Part shown: positions 36,171 to 44,348 of the stretch, in pieces
How positions within the stretch are numbered: position 1 is the first letter of the stretch
Layout of the letters: each line of letters begins with the position of its first letter
Notes under the pieces: generated by a model
Told to the model about the DNA's origin: nothing
The model's input: only the letters and a program-made list of their open reading frames with translations
The model's database searches: none
Made by a program: the position numbers and the translations under genes
Assembly (NCBI RefSeq): GCF_020386615.1
Contig: NZ_CP077769.1
Location: forward strand, 5,753,501-5,817,500
Length of the DNA: 64,000 nucleotides
DNA from: Chitinophaga pendula
Lineage (GTDB): Bacteria > Bacteroidota > Bacteroidia > Chitinophagales > Chitinophagaceae
Reading direction: 5' to 3'

Positions 36171-39100
36171 TTAAAATCTATAACTAAAGGTTACACTAGT
36201 TGTCCTTCCTGGTGATGCTTTAAAGTTCAACAGGTCGGTTTTCGGGTTATATTTCAGCTGAGCGGCACTCGGTGCGCCACCATCTTTAAAGGATTGTAAT
36301 TCTTCAGCTGTATATTGGTTTCTATAAAGTACTGAGTAACTATTCAGCAGGTTGCTTACATTCAATTTTATTTCCGCTTTCTGCTTGAGTAATCTCACCG
36401 CGACCTGCGCGTCGAGTGCCTGTAGGGGGCGTTCCATCAAAGAAAACTCATAATCAGTGTTTGGTACGAAGACGCGATTGGTTACGCTGTTGTAGCTTAC
36501 GCTAACAGATACCGGATTGTTATCATAGAATATGCCTGCATTGACCATATAGTTGCTGGCTCCCATCTGAGGGCGTTTTTCTTCTTTACCTACTACTTCT
36601 CTCAACAAAATTTTATTAGGCTGATTAGGGTCTAAGAAACCGGTAGTAATATCCATACGTTTTACGCGGGAATCGAGGTAGGTAAAGTTTCCGTAGAGTG
36701 TCAGGTTACGGATTACCGGTATGTTTGTGAAGGCGAGTGTTTTTCTTGCTTCCAGCTCGACACCATAGTTCTTTGCCATTTTACTATTTTTCAGTTCATA
36801 GCTATTCAGGGTATTGATCCGGTATATTTCCATGGGGTAGTCCAGGTGTTTATAGAACAATGAAGCAGAAAGTATTTCACCTGGTCCTGGGTACCATTCA
36901 TATCGCAGGTCTATATGTTTGATTGTTGTAGACCTAACGATCTGAGAGGTATAATCGCCACCTAATTCAAAGTCATATTCTTTAAAAACGGATAGCTCTC
37001 TCAGGTCAGGCCGGATGATACTTTGGGAGTATGCTGCCCGGATGTTCATGGACGGTGTTAGTGAATAGGTGAGGTTAGCAGATGGGAAGAAGCGCCAGTT
37101 GGGTTCTCTGTTTGTGAGGTCGGAGTAATCGAAGCCAGGACGGCCTTTGGTAAGGCCCTGGAATAGTGAATCCAGGTTATCATTTACGCGGTTCAGGTTA
37201 TAATACTCTGCTCTTAAGCCCCATACCAATCTGAATTTATTACCGATCTTATTATCCAGCATGGCATACAATGCATGCAGAGATGCGGAGCGTTTTTTAA
37301 AATTATCGCCGAAGCGGATGATATCTACCTGTACATTATTGGCGGGAGTGAATACCTGGCCTAAAGGCAGGTAATTTGTTTCTTTATTATCTATTTTAGA
37401 AGCAGTATTCAGTACGAAGAACAGTCTGTCTTTATTCCACCCGGCATAACCTCCTTTGAATGTATTTTCGAAGGCTACGTTACCTGCATTGAATTTAAAC
37501 GGTACGGACACAGCTGCGTCCCAGTTATAGTTATTTTCCAATGCGCGGCTCCACCAGCGGAGGGCGCCTTCAGCGAAGTTGCTTCCGAAAGTAGAAATAT
37601 TATAGTCATTGATGCCGGCGCCATCTGCTTGTTTATAATCGGCCAACATCATGTGATTATCGGGTTTCTGTCTGTCTAACTTCAGATAGCTACCTACCCA
37701 TTTGATCTTCACTCCTTTGTTACCGATGGCATGTTCACCTTTTAACTGATTTTGCCAAAGAGTGGTTTGCATAGCCAGGTCAAAATATCCCAATGTATTA
37801 TCTGAGCCGAATTTTCCATTCTGTCCTGTTCCTAGTATGAACTGCTGATCCAGTGTGCGGAGGTACATGGATTGAAATCCTATTCTGTTCTTTTCATTTC
37901 TGTAACCTATTCCAATCATTCCTCCGAGGTTGGTGGTGAATCCATATCGTTGTCCTTTGAATTGGCGGCGTTTGCTTTCTTCTGAATCGGCAGCCTCTTC
38001 AAATCCTTCTCTACCCAGGATTACGTCTTGGGTTGCCAATGTATTTCTATAGCTGGCGCTAGCTACGATTCCCCATTGTTGGCCAGCTCCTGTGCGTATA
38101 ACACGTCCGAATGAGGCCTGATAGTTTGGGGAGATGGGTGCTTTGAATTTAGCAACGCCCCAGTTATTGCTGAAGAGGGATGGATTTTTTCCCTGTTTGT
38201 TATAGCTTGCTACTATATCGTCGCGATCTTTCCAGTCGAGGGTACCGAGCAGGAACCGATGTTTGCCGGCCTGTGCAGTATATTCTCTGTTGCTGAGTGA
38301 TAAGGCCAGGAAGTCCTTTCCTACTGTTTTATCGTTATAGCTTGCGCCTATGGAGAGGTTAAGAAAGTTTTCAGTAGGGATATCCAGGGTATTTACTTCT
38401 ACGAGACCGCCGCCGAAATCAGCATTACGATCAGGGGTGATTGTTTTTACAACGGTTACGTTTTCTACGATATTAGAAGGGATAATATCGAAGCTAAAGT
38501 TTTTTCTGTTTAGTTCTGTGCTGGGCATTACCTGGCCATTCAATACGGCCTGGTTGTAGCGTTCGCTGAGTCCGCGTACTACTACATATTTATTATCCAT
38601 AGTGGCCAGACCAGTTACACGTTTAAGCACTTCACCAATATTTTTATCTGGTGTGCGTGCGATCTGTTCTGCGCTGATACCATCAGAGATAGCAGGATTA
38701 TTTTTTTGCATAGCATACAGTCCTTCGATGGAAGTCTTGCGGTAGTTAGCCGTAACAGTTACTGCCTTCAGCTGTGAGCTGCTGCTTTTCATCACGATAT
38801 CGAGTGGTGTCACTCCTTTTTCGTCTACTGTCACTTCTGTTACTTTGCGGGTATCAAACGACACATAGCTAAAGGTGAGGTTGTATACTCCAGGCGGTAA
38901 TGTTATGTTGTAGGTACCATCTACGTTGGTGACGGTGCCTTGTCCGCTTTGGGTGGTGATGGTTACACCGGGTAAGGGTTCATTTTTGCTGTCCACTACT
39001 TTACCGGCGACATGGCCATTGGTTTTGGCAGCGGGTTTATCGGCATTTCCTTTACGGATGGCAATGGTATTATTTTTAGTCAGTTCGATGTCCAGCGGTG

Positions 39101-39404
39101 CGTTATTGTCTATATAAGCCAATACGTCGCCGAGGGCGGCACCTTGAAATTTCAGGTCGCTGAGTGTGCATTGTTGCAGGTACTCAGGATCATAGATAAA
39201 GGTGTAAGGTGTTTGTTGTTGTAATGACTTTACCACTTCTGCTGCAGTAGCTTTTGCCATATACAGCTGTACTTTATCGGTAAGGGATCTATACGATTGT
39301 GCCATCACTTTGCCTGGCACTAGGCTGATCAGTGAAACTACGAGGCAGATGACACTACATGACATAATTCTCCTTGTACAAAATCTGTTAGTAGATTTTT
39401 GCAT
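36171..39404 (-). CDS. TonB-dependent receptor with STN and carboxypeptidase-like domains
   Basis: A 1077-residue outer membrane receptor. A signal peptide is followed by an STN domain (about residues 40-115, VQLYMAKATAAEVVKSL and YTFIYDPEYLQQC), which contacts FecR-type anti-sigma factors, then a carboxypeptidase-like regulatory domain (about 125-215), the plug (ADFGGGLVEVNTL, KNFSFDIIPSNIVENVTV) and a beta barrel ending in TSVTFSYRF. No SusC signature pair is seen, so it is closer to FecA-like siderophore or other ligand receptors. The FecR gene lies upstream, the beta-helix-like gene downstream. Substrate unknown. Confidence 0.93.
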   Translation of the reverse strand: MQKSTNRFCTRRIMSCSVICLVVSLISLVPGKVMAQSYRSLTDKVQLYMAKATAAEVVKSLQQQTPYTFIYDPEYLQQCTLSDLKFQGAALGDVLAYIDNNAPLDIELTKNNTIAIRKGNADKPAAKTNGHVAGKVVDSKNEPLPGVTITTQSGQGTVTNVDGTYNITLPPGVYNLTFSYVSFDTRKVTEVTVDEKGVTPLDIVMKSSSSQLKAVTVTANYRKTSIEGLYAMQKNNPAISDGISAEQIARTPDKNIGEVLKRVTGLATMDNKYVVVRGLSERYNQAVLNGQVMPSTELNRKNFSFDIIPSNIVENVTVVKTITPDRNADFGGGLVEVNTLDIPTENFLNLSIGASYNDKTVGKDFLALSLSNREYTAQAGKHRFLLGTLDWKDRDDIVASYNKQGKNPSLFSNNWGVAKFKAPISPNYQASFGRVIRTGAGQQWGIVASASYRNTLATQDVILGREGFEEAADSEESKRRQFKGQRYGFTTNLGGMIGIGYRNEKNRIGFQSMYLRTLDQQFILGTGQNGKFGSDNTLGYFDLAMQTTLWQNQLKGEHAIGNKGVKIKWVGSYLKLDRQKPDNHMMLADYKQADGAGINDYNISTFGSNFAEGALRWWSRALENNYNWDAAVSVPFKFNAGNVAFENTFKGGYAGWNKDRLFFVLNTASKIDNKETNYLPLGQVFTPANNVQVDIIRFGDNFKKRSASLHALYAMLDNKIGNKFRLVWGLRAEYYNLNRVNDNLDSLFQGLTKGRPGFDYSDLTNREPNWRFFPSANLTYSLTPSMNIRAAYSQSIIRPDLRELSVFKEYDFELGGDYTSQIVRSTTIKHIDLRYEWYPGPGEILSASLFYKHLDYPMEIYRINTLNSYELKNSKMAKNYGVELEARKTLAFTNIPVIRNLTLYGNFTYLDSRVKRMDITTGFLDPNQPNKILLREVVGKEEKRPQMGASNYMVNAGIFYDNNPVSVSVSYNSVTNRVFVPNTDYEFSLMERPLQALDAQVAVRLLKQKAEIKLNVSNLLNSYSVLYRNQYTAEELQSFKDGGAPSAAQLKYNPKTDLLNFKASPGRTTSVTFSYRF

Positions 39405-39454
39405 ACGATTGTACTTTATAATATTTGTTTAATTAAATGTTCCTGCTCAGAGGT

Positions 39455-40369
39455 TTATTTTTTTTGTACCTGATATGTACTTTCATTCACGCGTACAAAC
39501 GTGATGTTGTGTACATATTCCATAGTTGATAGAATATTTTCGAGCGACATGTCCCTACTGAACTCCCCTGAGATCTTCTTTTTACACAGTATTGAGTCTT
39601 CCAGTACTATACGGCAATTGTACCGTTGTTGTAATCTGGCGAGTGCGTCGCCAAGCATGGTGTTATCGAAAAAGATCTTTTTACGTTTCCAATCCAGCAC
39701 TTCGTCTTTAGCAAACCTGAGTAACTGTGGAGTTTTACCTTCTGCATATTGCAACATTTGTCCGGGTAACAATATTTCTCTAAATACATCTTTTGAGCTT
39801 ACTGCTACTTTCCCTTCTATCAAACTCACTTGGATACTTCCGTCAGCTTTGTTAGCTGTTGATATATTAAATGCAGTTCCGAGTACGGTGGTTGTCAAAC
39901 TTCCGGCGTGCACCAGGAATGGATGTCTATCATCTTTGACCACTTGGAAGTAGGCTTCTCCTTTTAACCACAATTCTCTTTGCAGACCATTATAATATTG
40001 ATGGTAAGTAAGAGAGGAGTTGGAATTGAGCCAGACTTCAGTTCCATCTGACAGTCGGAGTTGTTGTATAGTGTTGGTCTTGTTAACGAGGGTATCCCAT
40101 TTCAGGGCAAATGGCTGGTGCGGTGTACGTGGTTGCCAACAAAGTGTGACGAGTGCCAGTGTACCTATTATCGCTGCCGCTACGGCTCCATACCAACGCT
40201 TGCTTTTTCTGGGGGTCAATCTCACGGGTTCGTTTGCCTCAGACCATTTCTCATTCATTAACTCATCTAACAGAGCAGTGTCAGGTCCGGAAAGCCAGGT
40301 CTCTACCTGTTCAGCTTCCTCTTCTGTGCATTGTCCTTTAAAGAATTTATCTAATAGTTGTTTGTTCAT
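39455..40369 (-). CDS. FecR-family anti-sigma factor
   Basis: A 304-residue protein. The N-terminal 60 residues are the cytoplasmic anti-sigma part (FFKGQCTEEEAEQVETWL), then one membrane helix (about 64-82, WYGAVAAAIIGTLALVTLCW), then the periplasmic FecR domain (NSNSSLTYHQYYNGLQRELWLKGEAYFQV, TVLGTAFNI) and a secretin-like C-terminus (ARLQQRYNCRIVLED). It passes the signal from the TonB receptor's STN domain to an ECF sigma factor. The usual sigma gene just upstream is missing; the nearest ECF gene is about 7 kb away on the other strand. Confidence 0.92.
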   Translation of the reverse strand: MNKQLLDKFFKGQCTEEEAEQVETWLSGPDTALLDELMNEKWSEANEPVRLTPRKSKRWYGAVAAAIIGTLALVTLCWQPRTPHQPFALKWDTLVNKTNTIQQLRLSDGTEVWLNSNSSLTYHQYYNGLQRELWLKGEAYFQVVKDDRHPFLVHAGSLTTTVLGTAFNISTANKADGSIQVSLIEGKVAVSSKDVFREILLPGQMLQYAEGKTPQLLRFAKDEVLDWKRKKIFFDNTMLGDALARLQQRYNCRIVLEDSILCKKKISGEFSRDMSLENILSTMEYVHNITFVRVNESTYQVQKK

Positions 40370-40480
40370 AGATCCCGGGAAAGGAGTATTTACACAAAGA
40401 GTACGTTCGAGAAAGAAGGTATTCCTATTCGATTTTCAGGGTTAACAATTTGGTAATATGAGCGGGGTTAGGTACTGGTC

Positions 40481-40978
40481 TTATTTCCGGGACCGGAAAA
40501 AAATAGCGGGTTGCTGCTGATCATCCAGGGTGGCTGGCAGCGGGATGATATTTAACATGGATACCATAAAACCGGCGACGCTCCAATCTATATCGATGTT
40601 AGCAAATCCGACCTGGGTACCATCGCTGGTACACCAGAAATAGTGAGCCATGCCTTGCAGTCCGCTCAGGCCGACGGAGTAAATAACGCCGAAAATGGCT
40701 TCCAGTTTAGGCAGGGAGGTTCTGTCGTGATCGTCAATAAAGAGGGTTAGTCCTTTGATGAAGCCGTTGCCGTTGACAAAGGCGAAGGCATATTTCACAT
40801 TGATATCCGTGCTTTGGACATTTGTATTGGGTATAAAATAGAAATTATCATTCTCCGAGGTGTGGAACAGTTCATTGTATACATAATCAGACAGATGTAT
40901 GCAATCAGGGTAGTTAGTGATATGGTCATTCAGCCGCACATTATTAAAGCTGCTGGGGGTTATTTGTGCAAAGCCCAT
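40481..40978 (-). CDS. Hypothetical protein
   Basis: A 165-residue protein with no signal peptide. I do not recognise a family. It has strand-turn patterns (YKFAFAFVNGNGFIKG-type segments) and ends in a hydrophobic stretch with several Pro and Gln. It lies on the same strand upstream of fecR, in the place where a sigma factor would be expected, but shows no sigma-factor sequence. There is a 110-bp gap to fecR. Confidence 0.6.
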   Translation of the reverse strand: MGFAQITPSSFNNVRLNDHITNYPDCIHLSDYVYNELFHTSENDNFYFIPNTNVQSTDINVKYAFAFVNGNGFIKGLTLFIDDHDRTSLPKLEAIFGVIYSVGLSGLQGMAHYFWCTSDGTQVGFANIDIDWSVAGFMVSMLNIIPLPATLDDQQQPAIFFRSRK

Positions 40979-41052
40979 AGTATATGGAATGTATGATACT
41001 CAATATACGAAAAAGCGGAGAATGGCGATATTAGGTATGCTTCTAGTATGCG

Positions 41053-41094
41053 ATAGCAAAAGCCGTCAGTGATGGAACTGACGGCTTTTGCTAT
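41053..41094. terminator. Perfect terminator downstream of maeB
   Basis: An 18-bp perfect stem (41053-41070 with 41077-41094) containing GCCGTCAG, loop of 6. It lies just past the maeB stop at 41109. Confidence 0.9.
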
Positions 41095-41108
41095 ACGTTG
41101 TTATCTTT

Positions 41109-43421
41109 TTACTTTTTCTTTTTCTTTATATCTGCGGCTACTGCTTCTTTGCAACATTTGTGTTGTGCATCGACTACTGCGATATTCACCATGTTAACGA
41201 TCTGGCGTACACTACTTCCGAGCTGGAGGATGTGTACTGGTTTTTTCATGCCTAGCAGGATGGGACCGATGGAATCGAAGCCGGCAACTTCCTGGAGGAG
41301 GTTGTAGGCTACGTTACCGGCGGTTAGGTTCGGGAAGATGAGAGTATTGACTTCTTCGCCTATCAGTTCGGTAAAGGGATAGTTATCTTTCAGTATTTCT
41401 TTATTGAAAGCCATTGCCGCCTGAATTTCACCATCTACGATGAGGGTAGGATCTTTTTGTTTTACTATTTCGCGTGCTTTGGCAACCAGCTGTGCTTCGG
41501 GAGTGGGGCTGGAGCCGAAGTTAGAATAGGACAACATGGCAATACGTGGTGTGATATTGAACTGTTGTACTTCTTTGGCGACGAGTAAGGTGATATCTGC
41601 GAGTTCTTCGGCAGTAGGATTGAAGTTGATGGTGGTATCTGCGAGGAAGAGCGGGCCGCGTTTGGTATTGATGATATACATACCGGCTACACGTTTGGTA
41701 CCTTCTTCCATGCCGATCACCTGAAGGGCGGGGCGGATGGTATCGGGGTATTTGCGTGTGAGGCCGGAGATGAGTGCATCTGCGTCGCCTGTTTCGACCA
41801 TCATGCAGCCGAAGTAGTTACGTTCGCGCATGATCTTTTTGGCCTCATAGAGGTTGAATCCTTTACGTTGGCGTTTTTTGAAGAACAGTTCACCGTATTC
41901 GTGACGTTTGTCGTGCATTTCATCGCTCTTGGGATCGATGATCACGGTGTCGTCTATTTCGATACCATTTTCTTCTGCGAGTGCGCGGATACGTGCTTCA
42001 TTACCCAGCAGGATAGGATAGGCGATACCTTCATCGCGTACTACCTGTGCTGCTTTGAGTACTTTCAGGTTATCTGCTTCTGCGAATACGACTTTACGCG
42101 GATCTTTACGGGCTTTGGAGCCGATCACGCGGAAGAGGTGGTTATCGATGCCGAGGCGGTTATTGAGTTCTTCGCGATATGCTTCCCAGTTGGTGATGGG
42201 GTGTTGTGCGACACCGCTGTCCATTGCCGCTTTAGCGACAGCCGGCGCTACTACGCTTAGCAGGCGGGGATCGAGCGGTTTTGGGATGATATAATTAGGT
42301 CCGAAGAAGAGGTTACGTTCGTTGTATGCCAGGTTTACGATATCGGGTACGGGTTGTTTGGCCAGGCTGGCGAGTGCTCTTACGGCGGCCAGTTTCATTT
42401 CTTCGTTGATCTGGGTAGCTCTTACGTCGAGGGCACCGCGGAAGATGTATGGGAATCCCAGTACGTTGTTGACCTGGTTAGGGTAGTCGGAGCGGCCGGT
42501 CGCCATGATAACATCTGGGCGGGCCAGTTTGGCGGTTTCGTAGGCGATTTCGGGGTCGGGGTTGGCCATTGCGAACACGATGGGGTGTTTGGCCATGCTT
42601 TTCACCATTTCGGGTGTTACGACATTGCCTACGGAGAGGCCGATGAATACGTCGGCGCCTTTGATGGCATCTGCCAGTGTTTTCACCTTGGAGGAGGTGG
42701 CGAACTGGCGGTGCATATCGGTAATATCGTTACGATCGTGGTTGATCACGCCATCTTTATCGAAGAGGACGAAGTTTTCGTGTTTGGCGCCGAGTGCTAC
42801 GTATAGTCTGACACATGCCATGGCGGCAGCGCCGGCACCGTTGACTACGATCTTTACTTTTTCTATCTTCTTTTTTACGAGTTCGAGGGCATTCAGCAGG
42901 GCGGCGCCGGAGATGATGGCGGTACCGTGCTGATCGTCGTGCATGATGGGTATTTTGAGCTCTTTGCGCAGGCGCTCTTCGATGGCGAAGCACTCAGGGC
43001 TTTTGATATCTTCGAGGTTGATACCGCCGAAAGTAGGTTCCATTGCTTTTACTACTTTCACGAATTCGTCTACATCGGTGGTATTGAGTTCGATGTCGAA
43101 CACATCGATATCGGCGAATATTTTGAATAATACGCCTTTTCCTTCCATTACGGGTTTGCCGGCTTCGGGGCCTATGTTGCCCAGGCCCAATACGGCGGTA
43201 CCGTTGCTAATCACGGCAACGAGGTTACCTTTGGCTGTATACTTATAAACATTTTCTACGTCTCTATGGATTTCCTTGCAGGGTTCTGCAACACCCGGCG
43301 AGTAGGCCAGGGAAAGGTCCCATTGTGTTTTGGTATTTTTCGTAGGTATCACTTCTATCTTACCGGGACGCCCCAAAGCATGATAGTCTAACGCATCTTG
43401 CTTATTCAGTTTTTTGGCCAT
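41109..43421 (-). CDS. maeB: NADP-dependent malic enzyme with phosphotransacetylase-like domain
   Basis: A 770-residue fusion enzyme. The N-terminal half is malic enzyme (malate + NADP to pyruvate, CO2 and NADPH): [40 protein letters not shown], and the Rossmann motif [17 protein letters not shown]. The C-terminal half (about residues 430-760) is a phosphotransacetylase-like domain ([30 protein letters not shown]) that in this family is regulatory. Full length and both halves are intact. It is monocistronic with a strong terminator. Confidence 0.97.
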   Translation of the reverse strand: MAKKLNKQDALDYHALGRPGKIEVIPTKNTKTQWDLSLAYSPGVAEPCKEIHRDVENVYKYTAKGNLVAVISNGTAVLGLGNIGPEAGKPVMEGKGVLFKIFADIDVFDIELNTTDVDEFVKVVKAMEPTFGGINLEDIKSPECFAIEERLRKELKIPIMHDDQHGTAIISGAALLNALELVKKKIEKVKIVVNGAGAAAMACVRLYVALGAKHENFVLFDKDGVINHDRNDITDMHRQFATSSKVKTLADAIKGADVFIGLSVGNVVTPEMVKSMAKHPIVFAMANPDPEIAYETAKLARPDVIMATGRSDYPNQVNNVLGFPYIFRGALDVRATQINEEMKLAAVRALASLAKQPVPDIVNLAYNERNLFFGPNYIIPKPLDPRLLSVVAPAVAKAAMDSGVAQHPITNWEAYREELNNRLGIDNHLFRVIGSKARKDPRKVVFAEADNLKVLKAAQVVRDEGIAYPILLGNEARIRALAEENGIEIDDTVIIDPKSDEMHDKRHEYGELFFKKRQRKGFNLYEAKKIMRERNYFGCMMVETGDADALISGLTRKYPDTIRPALQVIGMEEGTKRVAGMYIINTKRGPLFLADTTINFNPTAEELADITLLVAKEVQQFNITPRIAMLSYSNFGSSPTPEAQLVAKAREIVKQKDPTLIVDGEIQAAMAFNKEILKDNYPFTELIGEEVNTLIFPNLTAGNVAYNLLQEVAGFDSIGPILLGMKKPVHILQLGSSVRQIVNMVNIAVVDAQHKCCKEAVAADIKKKKK

Positions 43422-43504
43422 ATAAAGATTGTTATTGGGGGTGCAATATACGAAGTATGTAAAGAACAGGGGTACAACTAATGAGTAGGTTCATAGGAAT
43501 TACT

Positions 43505-43512
43505 TACTTTTA
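43505..43512 (+). promoter_or_regulatory. Candidate -7 box of the DUF4293 gene
   Basis: TACTTTTA, one mismatch from TAnnTTTG, 24 bases before the ATG at 43537. No good -33 box. Confidence 0.25.
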
Positions 43513-43536
43513 CGATGTTAAACATTTAGGAATATC

Positions 43537-43977
43537 ATGATACAACGCATTCAGAGTCTTTATTTACTACTGGCAGCGGGGGCTGGTGTGGCCACCTGGT
43601 TTTTCAATCTGTGGACGGCTAAGCTGAGCGATGGTTCGACGAGTAACTTCAATGCCCAGTCCAGCTATCTTGTATTTGTGTTGTATATGGTGATTGTGTT
43701 ACTGGCGGTGATCAGCATTTTCCTGTTTAAGAACCGTAAGTTGCAGTTTCGCCTGACGGTGCTTAATGTGGTATTGTCGATTGGCGCTGTTGTGCTGCAG
43801 TACTTCAAGGTGCAGGATCATGCCAATGCGCTGGGCACCCAGGGCAAAGTGATTACGTCTGCAACCTACCTGCCTGCGGCATTTTTGCCTATCCTGATCC
43901 TGATATTCCTGTTCCTGGCGGCGCGGGGTATCTATAAGGATGAAAAGCTTATTAAATCACTGGACAGGTTGCGTTAA
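43537..43977 (+). CDS. DUF4293 family membrane protein
   Basis: A 146-residue protein with four membrane helices: after MIQRIQSLYLLLAAGA, then a loop, then SYLVFVLYMVIVLLAVISIFL, the KNRKLQFRL basic turn, LNVVLSIGAVVLQYF, and PAAFLPILILIFLFLAARGIYKDEKLI. The MIQRIQSLYLL start and KNRKLQ-R basic loop are typical of the DUF4293 family found mainly in Bacteroidota, function unknown. The gene stands alone; downstream lies a hairpin and then the 11-bp array. Confidence 0.92.
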   Translation: MIQRIQSLYLLLAAGAGVATWFFNLWTAKLSDGSTSNFNAQSSYLVFVLYMVIVLLAVISIFLFKNRKLQFRLTVLNVVLSIGAVVLQYFKVQDHANALGTQGKVITSATYLPAAFLPILILIFLFLAARGIYKDEKLIKSLDRLR

Positions 43978-43996
43978 TCCTGCGATCGTTTTATAC

Positions 43997-44021
43997 CTGC
44001 CCGTGGGATGGCCATGGGCAG
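43997..44021 (+). terminator. Terminator of the DUF4293 gene
   Basis: CTGCCCGTGG pairs with CCATGGGCAG (one wobble) across 5 bases and is followed by CTTGTTTCC. It lies about 20 bases after the stop codon. Confidence 0.6.
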
Positions 44022-44292
44022 CTTGTTTCCCCCTCCCTCTCCTATTTCGAATTGACTGTCAACCAGTTACGTTCAAAAAATAATCTAAAAAACTAATAAT
44101 CAATACGTTATAGCAGGCTTGTATAAGCATTCTATAAGCGTTGTATAAGCGTTCTATAGTCATTGTATAGGCGAGGTATACCTGTTGTATACCCGTTGTA
44201 TAAGTTTGGATAGGCGTAGCTTATACAAACATTATACGAATGTTATACGAATGATACAGGAATGTTATAGGAATGATATAGGTATCCAAAAG
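44022..44292. other. Convergent intergenic spacer carrying the 11-bp array
   Basis: Between two hairpins there is no gene. The left part (44022-44106) is C-rich then A-rich with no recognised feature; the rest is occupied by the second copy of the phased TATA array. Confidence 0.6.
44107..44287. repeat. Phased 11-bp TATA repeat array, copy 2 (inverted relative to copy 1)
   Basis: About 16 units. TATA cores begin at 44122, 44133, 44144, 44155, 44166, 44177, 44188 and 44199, then 44222, 44233, 44244, 44266 and 44277: an 11-bp grid with one 12-bp step and degenerate units at about 44210 and 44255. Left units read gTATAAGCatt/cTATAGTcatt, right units are near repeats of GAATGTTATAC. Reverse complemented, it aligns to copy 1 over two blocks (29/32 and 32/35 identities) with exactly one 11-bp unit less between the blocks (23 versus 34 bases). 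It lies between convergent DUF4293 and uvrA genes. Confidence 0.9.
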
Positions 44293-44333
44293 GCATGGGC
44301 AGACCTGATCGGATCTGCCCATGTCTTTTTTTG
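44293..44333 (+). terminator. Rho-independent terminator after the array
   Basis: CATGGGCAGA and TCTGCCCATG form the stem, followed by TCTTTTTTT on the plus strand. It would stop transcription coming through the array toward uvrA, or a transcript made from the array itself. Confidence 0.8.
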
Positions 44334-44348
44334 TTATGTGTATCCTGA

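Noticed and set aside
40481..40978. Whether this gene is a degenerate sigma factor upstream of fecR
   Set aside because: No region 2 or region 4 helix patterns are visible and the length and composition do not fit.
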